Assembly: GCA_015501055.1 (NCBI GenBank)
Contig: JADNYV010001017.1
Coordinates: 1-10,699, forward strand
DNA: 10,699 bases
Direction of reading: 5' to 3'
DNA from: Mucidula mucida
Lineage: Eukaryota; Basidiomycota; Agaricomycetes; Agaricales; Physalacriaceae
The notes under the pieces are model-generated. The model did not search any database and was not told the DNA's origin. It saw only the letters and a list, made by a program, of their open reading frames with translations. Position 1 is the first letter of the stretch. Every line of letters starts with the position of its first letter. The translations under genes were made by a program, and so were the position numbers. This document shows, piece by piece, positions 1 through 7,695 of the stretch.

Positions 1-1110
1 GGATAAATTACAAAAGGGCAATTGTAGCAGTGTACTTAACTTATTTCCGTCAGAGTCAGCATCAAATTTCTCGCTGGTATCATTGGACAAGAGATGCCAA
101 CCGTGGGATCAGTCATGTTTCCGAAAAAGACTCGAGAATTGCGTTCATGTCGTTCCAATTTGGGACAGTCCGAACCAAACGGATCTGCCGAAGTGTTTTT
201 TCTTTTGCTAACATCTCCCATCCCGCCTTGCCTACACCCCAAGGTCAACACTGGACTTGGGTCGGGAAAGTCACGTTCTGAGGGTACAAGATGTTATAAG
301 ACTCAACTTGGTCCGCGTTGACTAGAAGTACAAGTACTTGCCACTATCATGTAGACTTTGCAGCCCGCATATTTCACTTTGCATCGTATTCTACTTTTGT
401 ATCATGAAATGGTTGAAAGTATTCCATGTCGCGATGTGCCAGTACAGGACTGTCCCGCCGCCATCCGTACGACTCAAGCCAGACTATGAGGGCGGGTCTC
501 CGATTCCAGTTATCGGTGAAGGCACTAACTGAAATGGGTCAAAGGTAACTGACATTGGTTCCGATTACAGTTAGCATCCGCTAACTGACGACATGCATCC
601 TGAGCGCGCTACTCTTCCCTCCGCATCTCGTCAACCACCTCTCGCCGCTGTTCGAAAGGGACGCGTCATTCTTGAGTCCCATCCAACAGTCAACGTATAC
701 CACTTCCCTCCGCGCTCCGGTCAAGAACGACCATTACCGTGCGCCTCCCACTGCGTACTAGACCGCAGAGATCTCTTCGACCTTGGACACCACTATCAGT
801 TGGGCGGGATGCTCCGCTGTCAATTCCAGTCAGGTAACTCCAAGATTCAGTTATAGTATCCGATTACAGTCTCATATATATAATTCACAAGATTATAGTT
901 GTACATAATCAAGTATCATGGCGCTGCGGAAGGCTAGCTGGGAAGAGTGAATTGTCTGACGAGCGATGTGCGGGATGCTTTCGCGCGGAATCAACATCAG
1001 TGCTAATTTCCAATCCAGATGGGAGAATTTGTGATAGAATCATGAGGAGGAGTTACCTTTGCAAAATATGGCATAGAAGGAGAGTGCAATTGTTTTGGCG
1101 AATCGTATCC
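1..1110. other. Gene-poor stretch without a convincing gene
   Basis: All open frames here are under 90 codons and show no recognisable domain, start context or splice-supported extension. The longest, 593..856 on the plus strand (87 codons), has no family resemblance I can name. The stretch does hold a cluster of TAACTG hexamers, listed separately, and an AT-rich segment near 870..915. It may be intergenic DNA or an old repeat remnant; the sequence alone does not decide. Confidence 0.5.
507..587. repeat. TAACTG/CAGTTA cluster with a perfect 8-bp hairpin
   Basis: The hexamer TAACTG or its complement CAGTTA occurs at 507..512, 526..531, 546..551, 568..573 and 582..587, with a sixth copy at 848..853. 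Within it, CAGTTAGC (568..575), a four-base ATCC loop and GCTAACTG (580..587) form a perfect inverted repeat. The longer string TCCGATTACAGT occurs at 560..571 and again at 859..870, and a related CCGATTCCAGT lies at 500..510. TAACTG matches the general Myb-type core YAACTG, but no binding protein can be assigned. It could equally be the worn end of a repeat element. Confidence 0.6.
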
Positions 1111-1441
1111 TCATTCACCTTGTACGTATAACCGGACAATGCGTAAAACACTAGGTCGAAGAAGACGATGATCATTCTGGTAGGCGCTAAGGTCTGGTTC
1201 TACGGCGAGGATTGGAGGCGGTGAAAGGGCAGCATGGATGATAAACAAAGTAGGTGACTAGGCGACTCGCGTCATACTGTGCGCCTCAGGTTCCCAGGTG
1301 CGGCGCAAGAGTGATAGAGCGAGCCAGGCCAGGCATGTACACAAAAGAAGCGCTACTCGATCCGTCAATTTGAGATGAAAGAAAGATGAACGATGAACAC
1401 TTGCCTGCAAGGATGATCACGGTCAACTCTACGGGATGCAT
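1111..1441 (-). CDS. Candidate three-exon small single-pass membrane protein (tentative)
   Basis: I do not recognise the family. The proposed exons are 1441..1405, 1352..1278 and 1199..1111, giving about 66 residues. The first intron (1404..1353, 52 bases) would use a GC donor, GCAAGTG, with acceptor GAGTAG. The second (1277..1200, 78 bases) runs from GTATGA to CCGTAG. Joined in phase, the N-terminus gives a strongly hydrophobic segment (residues about 6-29, including ILAALLLCTCLAWLALSLL) followed by RR and a polar, basic tail. A TATAAAAGG box lies about 87 bases upstream of the ATG. Weak points are the non-canonical donor and an alternative acceptor 14 bases downstream, which opens another frame (starting near PTRMIIVFFDLVFYALSG) with a different tail. 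The last exon could also splice again at GTGAATG (from 1118). The hydrophobic start and the promoter are the best evidence; the tail is uncertain. Confidence 0.33.
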
Positions 1442-1527
1442 AGCAGATGATCAAGTATTAGTGTTTAGTTGGATTTTGTGGCGTTATTGAGGGAAGGAAG
1501 AAGAATGAAGAGAAAACGCTGTCCGCG

Positions 1528-1536
1528 CCTTTTATA
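1528..1536 (-). promoter_or_regulatory. TATA box for the candidate minus-strand gene
   Basis: The minus strand reads TATAAAAGG, a near-ideal TATA box. It lies about 87 bases upstream of the ATG at 1441, almost the same spacing as between the TATA box and ATG of the pheromone gene in this window. It also lies in the space shared with the plus-strand gene at 1930, so the two genes would be divergent. Confidence 0.45.
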
Positions 1537-1860
1537 TTTGGGGGGGAGACGCTGATCTGATCGTGCCTTTGTTGTACATGCAGTCTTATTGTCCCAGGAT
1601 GGCTATGTAAAGACGCGCCAACTCGAAGAGACGAATATCTAATTGAAGGCGTGCAGACGTACGAGCAGTGTCTCGCGAAGGAACAGCATGTGGCGGAAGC
1701 AAATTGCGGCTCCCGGGCCGTGCCGGTGCACATGGATACTGCGACGACCGGCGGGATACGTCGCAAGCAACAACGGCCGTCATGCAGTATGCGCACACAC
1801 CGACGACGCCAGCGGACGGGCGTGTGTGAGTGCTCGTGATCCGAACATGTGGCCCGACTG

Positions 1861-1866
1861 TATAAG
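1861..1866 (+). promoter_or_regulatory. TATA box upstream of the 300-residue gene
   Basis: TATAAG followed by a GC-rich run lies 69 bases before the ATG at 1930 and 84 bases before the in-frame ATG at 1945. This spacing suits a start site around 1890-1900 and a short leader. Confidence 0.45.
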
Positions 1867-1929
1867 GGCGGGCACTTATGCTGACTCAGAACTCCCACCA
1901 CGCGATAGCACTACGAGGAGCAGTGGCCG

Positions 1930-2832
1930 ATGCTGGCCCGAGCTATGAGCGTGCCTCCGCTGCAAGACGAGATGGGCGTCCAGCCTGACCGTGCGACGAC
2001 GATGAGCGTTCCGCCAGAGCGTGCGGTGGCAGCGATGAGCGTTTTACCACGAGAGCGGGCTTCGTCGCTGACCGTGACGCCTACGACGATGGACGAGGAG
2101 GATACGATGAATGCGGAGATAACGGTGCAGCAGGAAAAGGACAAGGACTGGTGGAAGACTCCCTACACAAGCGTATCATGGTCCTTTCACACATCTATCG
2201 TCACCCCCCTTCTGCCATGCACTCTCAGCACATTACCTCCCGCCAATCCCGCCATCGACCTCAACTCGGCTCTCCCAGGTGTGCGCGCAGCCCTCGATAC
2301 CATCTCCCGCTACGAGGCCGACGTAGGGTTCCACATGTCACCGTATCCGTACCCTACATCGTATGTGTACACCCCACCTTCCCCGTTGTCTACGCCCTCT
2401 CCTCTCTGGCACACGACCCTCCTCCACGCCTTCTTTGATGGTATTCCTTCCCCGCAGGCATTTTCGCCAGTGTCGCCACCATCATCCTCATCATCCTCCT
2501 CCTCTTCATCGTCCCCGCCGAGAACACCCACGGAAGACGATCCATTCGTTGTACGCCCACCTAAAATGGCACGGACGAGAAAGGACATGCTGGACGTTCT
2601 TGCTCGTCGTGGAACGCCTACTCCGGTTATGCGGAGGACAACGTCTGGGTGGATCGATGTAGGGCCTGGATGGATTGATCTATCCACGCCTACTGTCGAT
2701 ACTCGGAGGCCGCAGGTGAAGCAGAAACAGCCTAGAGGCGGCAGGAGACGAAGGCAGCCACAGCCCCAGACGCAGACTCTTCCCCAGCCACAGCAACAGT
2801 ACGGAAGACTTGTTGGTCATGATTGGAGGTGA
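1930..2832 (+). CDS. Hypothetical low-complexity protein, 300 residues, intronless
   Basis: I do not recognise this gene, but an uninterrupted 300-codon frame with a TATA box upstream makes it credible. The N-terminus carries three in-frame MSV(P/L)P units at residues 6, 25 and 36, separated by short acidic and basic spacers. The middle (about 75-165) is proline-, tyrosine- and serine-rich. An 11-serine run at residues 185-195 is encoded by a TCN repeat. A more ordered part follows: DDPFVVRPPKMARTRKDMLD, then GWIDVGPGWIDL, which looks like a small internal duplication. The C-terminus is basic and glutamine/proline-rich (RGGRRRR, then QPQ repeats), which could act as a nuclear-localisation or nucleic-acid-binding tail. 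The ATG at 1930 has a weak context, and the ATG at 1945, which begins the first MSVPP unit, is an equally good start. No membrane segment or signal peptide is evident. Function is unknown. Confidence 0.6.
   Translation: MLARAMSVPPLQDEMGVQPDRATTMSVPPERAVAAMSVLPRERASSLTVTPTTMDEEDTMNAEITVQQEKDKDWWKTPYTSVSWSFHTSIVTPLLPCTLSTLPPANPAIDLNSALPGVRAALDTISRYEADVGFHMSPYPYPTSYVYTPPSPLSTPSPLWHTTLLHAFFDGIPSPQAFSPVSPPSSSSSSSSSSSPPRTPTEDDPFVVRPPKMARTRKDMLDVLARRGTPTPVMRRTTSGWIDVGPGWIDLSTPTVDTRRPQVKQKQPRGGRRRRQPQPQTQTLPQPQQQYGRLVGHDWR
2482..2514 (+). repeat. TCN microsatellite encoding 11 serines
   Basis: Eleven consecutive serine codons (mixed TCA, TCC, TCT and TCG) form an imperfect trinucleotide repeat inside the 300-residue gene. 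The frame is kept, so length changes of whole codons would be tolerated. Confidence 0.8.
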
Positions 2833-3557
2833 TGGTGTCAAAATTGTACGATATGTTTTTTTTTTTCTTGTGCTCGCTCTTCTTGCTTTGTGAACGAAAT
2901 GTAGCGTGTTGCGGTTATCGCACCATACTTGTATACGAATGTACCTGTACCTTTTTGTAGTTTGCTTACAAATTTTATCCCGTCTCTTTCCTCCGTTGCG
3001 CTGTTACTTGTAAAAGGTGTGCTCTCGCCTTGGAGGACAAGCTAAACAGCCATCGTTTACGCCGCGTTATGATAAGTAGTGTTCATCCGACAATCGCGAC
3101 CCACTTGAAACTCCGCTGCCGACGTTTTCGGCACAGCGCGACTTGCATCCTACATCCATGACCGTGCAGGCGACATGTCGTAAAGCGGACCTTCGCGCGC
3201 GGATAGCACCCCCCCTGCATATACACGAATGGGCGTAACTTTCTGGAACCGCCACAGCTTTATCCCCTCCAAATTCTGGTGTTTGCCTCTTGGACAGCAC
3301 TTCCCTTGACATGATCTACATTGTGCGATAGCTCACCAACGCTACCGACGTGTATCCCCAACGCCGACGGTAATGACATCGAAGCCACGCACCCAGCACG
3401 CCCCGACAAGTAGGGCCGACCCCGACACGTTCCTTAATATCGCGTACAACTTTTTACATCGCAACCGGGAGAGAACTTTTTCCTTGCTTTTAAACGCTAG
3501 TGTGTATCTGAAACTTTCCTTACTTTTCTCCTCTCACTAGTTACCTGGAGCTCCGCT
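2833..3557. other. Intergenic region: 3' end of one gene and promoter of the F-box gene
   Basis: A T-rich run follows the upstream stop codon (about 2855..2869), and AT-rich sequence around 2880..2985 suits a 3' UTR and polyadenylation region. The last 100 bases before 3558 are rich in C and T (stretches such as CTTTCCTTACTTTTCTCCTCTC), as is common at fungal transcription starts. No TATA box is obvious there. An 81-codon minus-strand frame (3312..3067) has no supporting feature. Confidence 0.45.
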
Positions 3558-5156
3558 ATGATTTCTTCCATACCACCGCTCGTGGGCACGCTTCTCCGTC
3601 ACAACGAGCCCCCCACCGATGCTGAGGACGCTCTTCTGCAAAAGGTTCTTTCCGAAAAAAGAGCTCGACTTGTCTCTCTGGACATCCAGCTCGCCGCCCT
3701 TCATCGCGAGAGGGACGAGCTGTTCGACAATGTGTCCCAGCTGCAGGCGGCCGTTCATCCTCTCAGGCGCATGCCCATTGACGTCTTGGGCGAGATCTTT
3801 GATTTATGCGGCACGTTCCATCCCGAGCCTCCCGTCTACAACCTTTGGCGTGATTACGACCGCGAACGGTTCACCGTTCCGCGCTCTTTTGGACCATTGG
3901 ACAAAACTACCGCGCCGTGGGTTTTGGCAGAGGTGTCGTCGCACTGGCGGCAGGTGGTAATGGGCTATCCCCTGCTATGGTCGCGTGTTTTCGTCAATCT
4001 AGAGCGCCCGGACCACGTCGAGAAACTTGCTACCTACCTCGAGCGTGCAGGCCAACATCTCATCGACGTTCATGTCTTCGCCAAGGACCTTAATCGTGTC
4101 TCCACCACGCTACTCAATGCCCTCATTGGCACATCTCCGCGTTGGTCCCTCATCAATCTCGATTGTCCCATCTCCCTCTTCCGCCATGTTCCTACTCTTG
4201 CGCTACCCGAGTTGACTACGTTCAACGTCAAACTCTTCCCCGTCCTCATCACGGAAGACACCACCATCATCACCACCTTTTCGCAAGCCCACAACCTTCG
4301 TCGGGTGTCTGTCGCTCATCTCCTTTCCCATGTCGGCCAGCCCCATCCAGTAAGGCTACCATCGCAACTGATGAATACGGTTGCCCTTCCACTGGCCCAG
4401 ATTACGGAGTTTACCACCGATAGAGATGGCGCTCTCTATCTCTCCCCGCGCGAGGGGTGTCCTGCCCTTCGCAGCTTCCACTTCCATCCCTCGCATCACA
4501 ACGAGAACGCCTGTCTTTCCAGACCGAGTGCAGAGCCACTCTCTTGCTCGCTTGAGACGCTCGACATCTTTCTCAAAGACCCAGTTGTCTCACCAAACTC
4601 GTACATTTCCTACATATTCGAATCCTTCCGCTTTCCCCAACTCACCGACCTGCGTCTCTCCCCGCCCATCGATTACGAGAGGCTCTCCGTCATGCCTACG
4701 TTTACGGAGCACACTGCGCCCGAGCTCGTCACGCTCCACGTTCATTTCGTGCACGGTTCATTCGATGATTTGACGCAGATTTCGCTGTGTGATATCCTGC
4801 GGTTTACGCCAAAGCTACAGACGCTGGTGATCAGCGGGCATACGATGTATCCTACCAAGCAGTGGACGATGGTGGAGCTATTCCGTCGATTGTCGTCGTC
4901 GTGCTTGGTCCCGGAGCTTAGGGTTCTGGATATTGCGGGGGCTAGTCTCCCGCAGCGGCCGCTTAATGATGCGCTGTTGGACATGGTGAGGTGTCGCTGG
5001 GGGAGGCAGGCGATTAAAAGTGTCGTGCTGGCACCCGAGCAGAGGTGGGCTGTGGGCTTTGATGAGTATGCGCCTTGGGCGGAGCTCGTTGAGGATGGGT
5101 TGCAAGTGCGTTTTAGGGACCGATTGCCCGAGTGTAGGGATTTGCCTTGTCTTTAG
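3558..5156 (+). CDS. F-box protein with N-terminal coiled coil and leucine-rich C-terminal part
   Basis: This 532-residue intronless protein has the layout of the large agaricomycete F-box family. Residues about 22-66 form a charged heptad-rich helix (ALLQKVLSEKRARLVSLD, then LHRERDELFDNVSQLQ). The F-box core follows at about 69-84 (LRRMPIDVLGEIFDLC), and residues 120-147 (PWVLAEVSSHWRQVV, then GYPLLWSRVFVNL) match the usual second half. The rest carries recurring leucine-rich elements such as LPELTTFNV, CPALRSFHF, FPQLTDLRL, APELVTLHV, TPKLQTLVI and VPELRVLDI. By family knowledge an F-box binds Skp1 in an SCF ubiquitin ligase while the leucine-rich part selects a target; the target is unknown and many family members are uncharacterised. 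The frame is intact. The ATG at 3558 is the first in frame and follows a pyrimidine-rich leader. Confidence 0.85.
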   Translation: MISSIPPLVGTLLRHNEPPTDAEDALLQKVLSEKRARLVSLDIQLAALHRERDELFDNVSQLQAAVHPLRRMPIDVLGEIFDLCGTFHPEPPVYNLWRDYDRERFTVPRSFGPLDKTTAPWVLAEVSSHWRQVVMGYPLLWSRVFVNLERPDHVEKLATYLERAGQHLIDVHVFAKDLNRVSTTLLNALIGTSPRWSLINLDCPISLFRHVPTLALPELTTFNVKLFPVLITEDTTIITTFSQAHNLRRVSVAHLLSHVGQPHPVRLPSQLMNTVALPLAQITEFTTDRDGALYLSPREGCPALRSFHFHPSHHNENACLSRPSAEPLSCSLETLDIFLKDPVVSPNSYISYIFESFRFPQLTDLRLSPPIDYERLSVMPTFTEHTAPELVTLHVHFVHGSFDDLTQISLCDILRFTPKLQTLVISGHTMYPTKQWTMVELFRRLSSSCLVPELRVLDIAGASLPQRPLNDALLDMVRCRWGRQAIKSVVLAPEQRWAVGFDEYAPWAELVEDGLQVRFRDRLPECRDLPCL

Positions 5157-5295
5157 TTTATTAATGCATCAGAGAACGTTGATAGAGTAGTCATATTAAT
5201 AATCTGTTACCGTACATCCTACATATCTGAATGAACAAGTTAAGTTATCTATCCCCATGTCATTCGGTAACGAAGAAACGATCCAATAGTGTAGA

Positions 5296-5513
5296 GCGCC
5301 ATTTCGGCGTACAGATATACAAGTAAATATGGGTATGCAAAACTGTGGTTGGTTCAATAGAAGATCAAAGGGTCGAATCCGTTACTTACTGTAGTCTAAG
5401 AAGCGGGGGTATCGATGTGTCGCTCGAATGAAAAGGGGAGGGACCAAGTCGTCGGAGTGAAAGCCTGGAGTGGAAAACCTGTGAGCGACGGACTACTAAC
5501 GTGTAAACGGCGC
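5296..5513 (-). repeat. Inverted repeat T, left copy
   Basis: This stretch downstream of the F-box gene is the reverse complement of 6074..6343. Exact shared blocks include ACAGATATACAAGTAAA and GGGTATGCAAAACTGTGGT, and weaker similarity runs on to the CTGTGAGCGA..ACTAAC block at about 5479..5500. Fainter similarity reaches back to about 5240. The two copies differ by many small indels, so the duplication is not recent. Read in the minus direction, both copies keep a donor-like string CTACAGTRAGTAA, so T may derive from a transcribed sequence. Confidence 0.8.
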
Positions 5514-5580
5514 ACTTTATCACCCCCATCGCACAAGTAGACGTGATTCAAACTGAACACCACGCACCACATACATTGCT

Positions 5581-5709
5581 CTCGGATTCAGTGGTCCGTG
5601 GTCGAGTGGCTTCCACGCTGTTGAAAGGGAAACGAGTCTCTTTACGCAAAACGAAGCGCCGGGTGGGCATTCTTCAGGTGCAAACTTTCAATGACAGCTG
5701 CCTGCTTAC
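5581..5709 (+). repeat. Inverted repeat P, left copy (upstream of small spliced gene)
   Basis: This stretch is the reverse complement of 6396..6517. It opens with CTCGGATTCAGT and contains a 29-base exact match covering the GAGTGGCTTCCACGCTGTTG block. It ends about 50 bases before the ATG at 5761, so it probably contains the promoter or leader of that gene. Open frames crossing P in both copies (5543..5851 plus, 6600..6238 minus) share a peptide only because the DNA is shared. Confidence 0.85.
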
Positions 5710-5760
5710 TTCCCCTCATCTGCCTCCTATCTATCAAACTGCTTTCTCCTCCACCCCACC

Positions 5761-6057
5761 ATGGGAGCCCTCGCCTACCTTCTCTCATGTTGCTGTAAGG
5801 TCTCTCTCTCTCTTTCATTCCCACTCCACCCCTGACGATGACTATGACTAGCCTGCGGCACAGGACGCGAGCGCAAGCCCAAGCGCGATCCGCGCGAGGA
5901 CATTGTGGATCAAGAGTTCAAGGCGCGGGTGTACACGCGAGACGATAGTGGGCGGATCCATGTGCAGCCTACGCCCGGGTCGAGGATGATCAGCGTTAAT
6001 GGGTCGCCGATAGGAGGGATAGAGGGTGAGGGTGGGACAGAGGGATTACCGGGGTGA
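5761..6057 (+). CDS. Small spliced gene, 79 residues, Cys-rich N-terminus, unknown function
   Basis: I do not recognise the family. The model is exon 5761..5794, intron 5795..5851, exon 5852..6057. The ATG has an ideal context (ACCATGG). The 57-base intron starts with GTAAGG, has a CTGAC branch site at 5832..5836 and ends in TAG; the next AG would create an immediate stop, so the acceptor is well fixed. The protein begins MGALAYLLSCCSCGTG, a short hydrophobic stretch with three clustered cysteines that could be palmitoylated to anchor it to a membrane. The glycine at position 2 does not fit the usual myristoylation consensus because residue 6 is tyrosine. The rest is charged and probably flexible (RERKPKRDPRED, VYTRDDSGRIHVQPTPGS), ending in a glycine/glutamate-rich tail. 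The gene lies between repeat P and repeat T, so its flanks are duplicated in inverted order while its coding part is single-copy here. Codon use looks coding, with G/C third positions. Confidence 0.55.
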
Positions 6058-6073
6058 ATGACCAGGTCCATTA

Positions 6074-6343
6074 TGCGCTTTTTACGGTTAGTTCGCTCAC
6101 AGTTTTTTTTTGTTTTATTTTCAGATCATGATTTTCTCCTTCCGCGACGACTTGGGTCCATTCGAGTTCGATGCCACCCATCTCATTTACCACATCGATT
6201 GATACCCCCCCCACCATGATGATCGCTGCTGCTTGGACTACAGTGAGTAAACCGGTTCGACATGCTTGATCTTTTGTGTTGAAACGACCACAGTTTTGCA
6301 TACCCACATTTTACTTGTATATCTGTTCGCCGAAATGTGGCGC
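6074..6343 (+). repeat. Inverted repeat T, right copy (3' side of small gene)
   Basis: This is the partner of 5296..5513, starting some 20 bases after the stop codon of the small spliced gene. On the plus strand it holds a T-rich tract ending in TTTTCAG (near 6123) and a GTGAGT donor-like site at about 6241. It may therefore be a spliced 3' UTR or the relic of a further exon. Weak similarity continues to about 6386. Confidence 0.8.
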
Positions 6344-6395
6344 TTTGCTAGATATATTAATTCCTGGATCGCTATTGGGATAACTTGGTGGGTGA

Positions 6396-6517
6396 AGCAA
6401 GCAGCTGTCATTAAAAGTTGCGCCTGAAGATGCCCTCCGAGCTTCGTCTTGCGTAAAGAGACTCTTTTCCCTTTCAACAGCGTGGAAGCCACTCCAACTC
6501 GGACTACTGAATCCGAG
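6396..6517 (-). repeat. Inverted repeat P, right copy
   Basis: This is the reverse-complement partner of 5581..5709, placed directly beyond repeat T. The order along the window is T-reversed, P, gene, T, P-reversed, so the two repeat pairs are interleaved and not nested as in a simple palindrome. No matching short target-site duplication is evident outside the P copies. Confidence 0.85.
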
Positions 6518-6933
6518 TCGAAGTGACAAAAAGTTCCAGCTAGCAAGTAGACACGAAGAATGTAACGCGAATAACTTTGATTGAGGTAAAATACGAGCAT
6601 GCATGGGGTGGTGGTAATTCACGTCTACATGTGCGATGTGTGGCGCAGGAATTCTGGCGCCAAGTATGCCAGAGCCAATAGGGGCATGTTCATAGTACCT
6701 ACGTATCGAAGTGTGTGGACGAAAGCAGCATGTTCAAGAGTACAATGTAACTTGGTAGATCGGAAGCATTTGCGTCAATTCGCGTTGGTCTACCTAGGCG
6801 TGAACTTTCAAAGTGTAACATGACGATAAGTAGTTCAGTCCAGCACGTTCCAGTCCTGTCGCGACGTCTCGACCATGACCTGTCCATTTCGTTGCCTACT
6901 TCGCCGAATGTACCAGCAGCCGTTCCTCCACCT
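6518..6933. other. Intergenic region with no gene
   Basis: Only short frames (under 85 codons) without domains occur here. The right part is the 3' side of the minus-strand gene ending at 6934. I see no terminator-like or repeat structure. Confidence 0.4.
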
Positions 6934-7695
6934 TTAAAGAAATATCCCATACAACGCGTTTCTACGCGTCATCGGGAACTGTGGAAGTAACTCAGCCTCA
7001 TATGACAGAGAACGTTGCTGACGATCACGCGTACCGAAGAAACTACCTTTCACGACCCCATCAAACCCAGGAGTGTATTTAGAAACGGCGCAGGGCCCAC
7101 CACATATCCTGCGACTGTCGGGATAGTAGAACTGAATCGCAGCATCTACTAGTTCACTCATCTCCTTCCCTGTCCACCGCACATCAGCGAACTTCTTCAG
7201 CGCCGCGCTCACCCAGTACGCGCAGCCCTCGTGATGGTCCGTAAATTTATAACAATCGAGATGGTTCTGTAAATTAGCATGGTCGATCGTCACAAAGCGA
7301 GAACCTCGTACCTCCATCATAAACGAGATGATCTTCTCCAAGGACACAGCAGACGTAAACTCGCCAGAGACCCGACGAGCGTGCACGCCAAAAGAGTCCG
7401 CGTCTACAGACGCCATCAAAGCCAGATTCAGCATCCCCGCATACTTTGATGATTCCCCGGACTCCATGCTAAAGCGTAAAGACGCCGCCGTGGAGGTAGG
7501 CGATACAAGGTCAAAGACCAGCGCCCAGTGGTTTACTGGGGGTCGTCCAATCTCCGCCTGGTCGCCTTCGTTGATGTACGCGACCGCGTGTACACCCTCG
7601 ACGCGATCTGCGAAATAGATGGCTTGATCCTCCTCGGAGAACGCCTCCACATCCCAGATCCACGAGTTATTGAGCTTATAGCTCACGTCCACCAT
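6934..7695 (-). CDS. DUF7770-like fungal protein, 253 residues
   Basis: An intact intronless frame of 253 codons. The ATG at 7695 has A at -3 and G at +4, a good context. The layout resembles the fungal DUF7770 domain as I recall it: an early VHAVAY motif (residues 35-40), NHWALVFDL (55-63), a strand with LRFSMESG (73-80), and a late YKF..HHEGCAYWVSAAL block (149-166) where the family has a GCRYW-like motif. No signal peptide or membrane segment is visible, so it is probably cytosolic. The biochemical role of the family is unknown to me. The resemblance is from memory of motifs, not an alignment; the gene itself is well supported by length and composition. The tail beyond about residue 220 shows nothing recognisable. 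Confidence 0.75.
   Translation of the reverse strand: MVDVSYKLNNSWIWDVEAFSEEDQAIYFADRVEGVHAVAYINEGDQAEIGRPPVNHWALVFDLVSPTSTAASLRFSMESGESSKYAGMLNLALMASVDADSFGVHARRVSGEFTSAVSLEKIISFMMEVRGSRFVTIDHANLQNHLDCYKFTDHHEGCAYWVSAALKKFADVRWTGKEMSELVDAAIQFYYPDSRRICGGPCAVSKYTPGFDGVVKGSFFGTRDRQQRSLSYEAELLPQFPMTRRNALYGIFL

Larger units (their letters stand above)
1442..1929. other. Divergent intergenic region with no gene
   Basis: This space lies between the candidate minus-strand gene and the 300-residue gene and carries a TATA box in each direction. A 147-codon open frame runs on the minus strand (1901..1458), but it has cysteine- and arginine-rich composition with no domain and covers both promoters, so I treat it as chance. 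Confidence 0.45.

Noticed and set aside
593..856. 87-codon plus-strand frame
   Set aside because: No family resemblance, poor start support, and it ends inside the repeated CAGTTA region.
1651..1839. Short frame ending in CECS, a possible CaaX-like pheromone end
   Set aside because: The two middle positions are glutamate and cysteine, not aliphatic, and the product is highly basic. It does not resemble a pheromone precursor.
1458..1901. 147-codon open frame on the minus strand
   Set aside because: Cysteine- and arginine-rich composition with no domain, and it covers two TATA boxes. Most likely a chance frame in GC-rich DNA.
2310..2687. 125-codon minus-strand frame opposite the 300-residue gene
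   Set aside because: It is the antisense of the serine/proline-rich coding region; the acidic runs mirror the TCN repeat.
5543..5851. Open frame sharing a peptide with the minus-strand frame 6600..6238
   Set aside because: The shared peptide comes from repeat P DNA. The frame runs through the intron of the small spliced gene and has no domain.
5848..5863. Minus-strand CAAG followed by a stop, a CaaX-like end
   Set aside because: It is the antisense of the second exon of the small spliced gene, glycine is a poor last residue, and no suitable short start lies upstream.
5581..6517. Terminal inverted repeats of a classic DNA transposon
   Set aside because: P copies are inverted and about 0.9 kb apart, but no transposase, no target-site duplication and no clean terminal motif is visible. 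Kept as a repeat finding, not called a mobile element.
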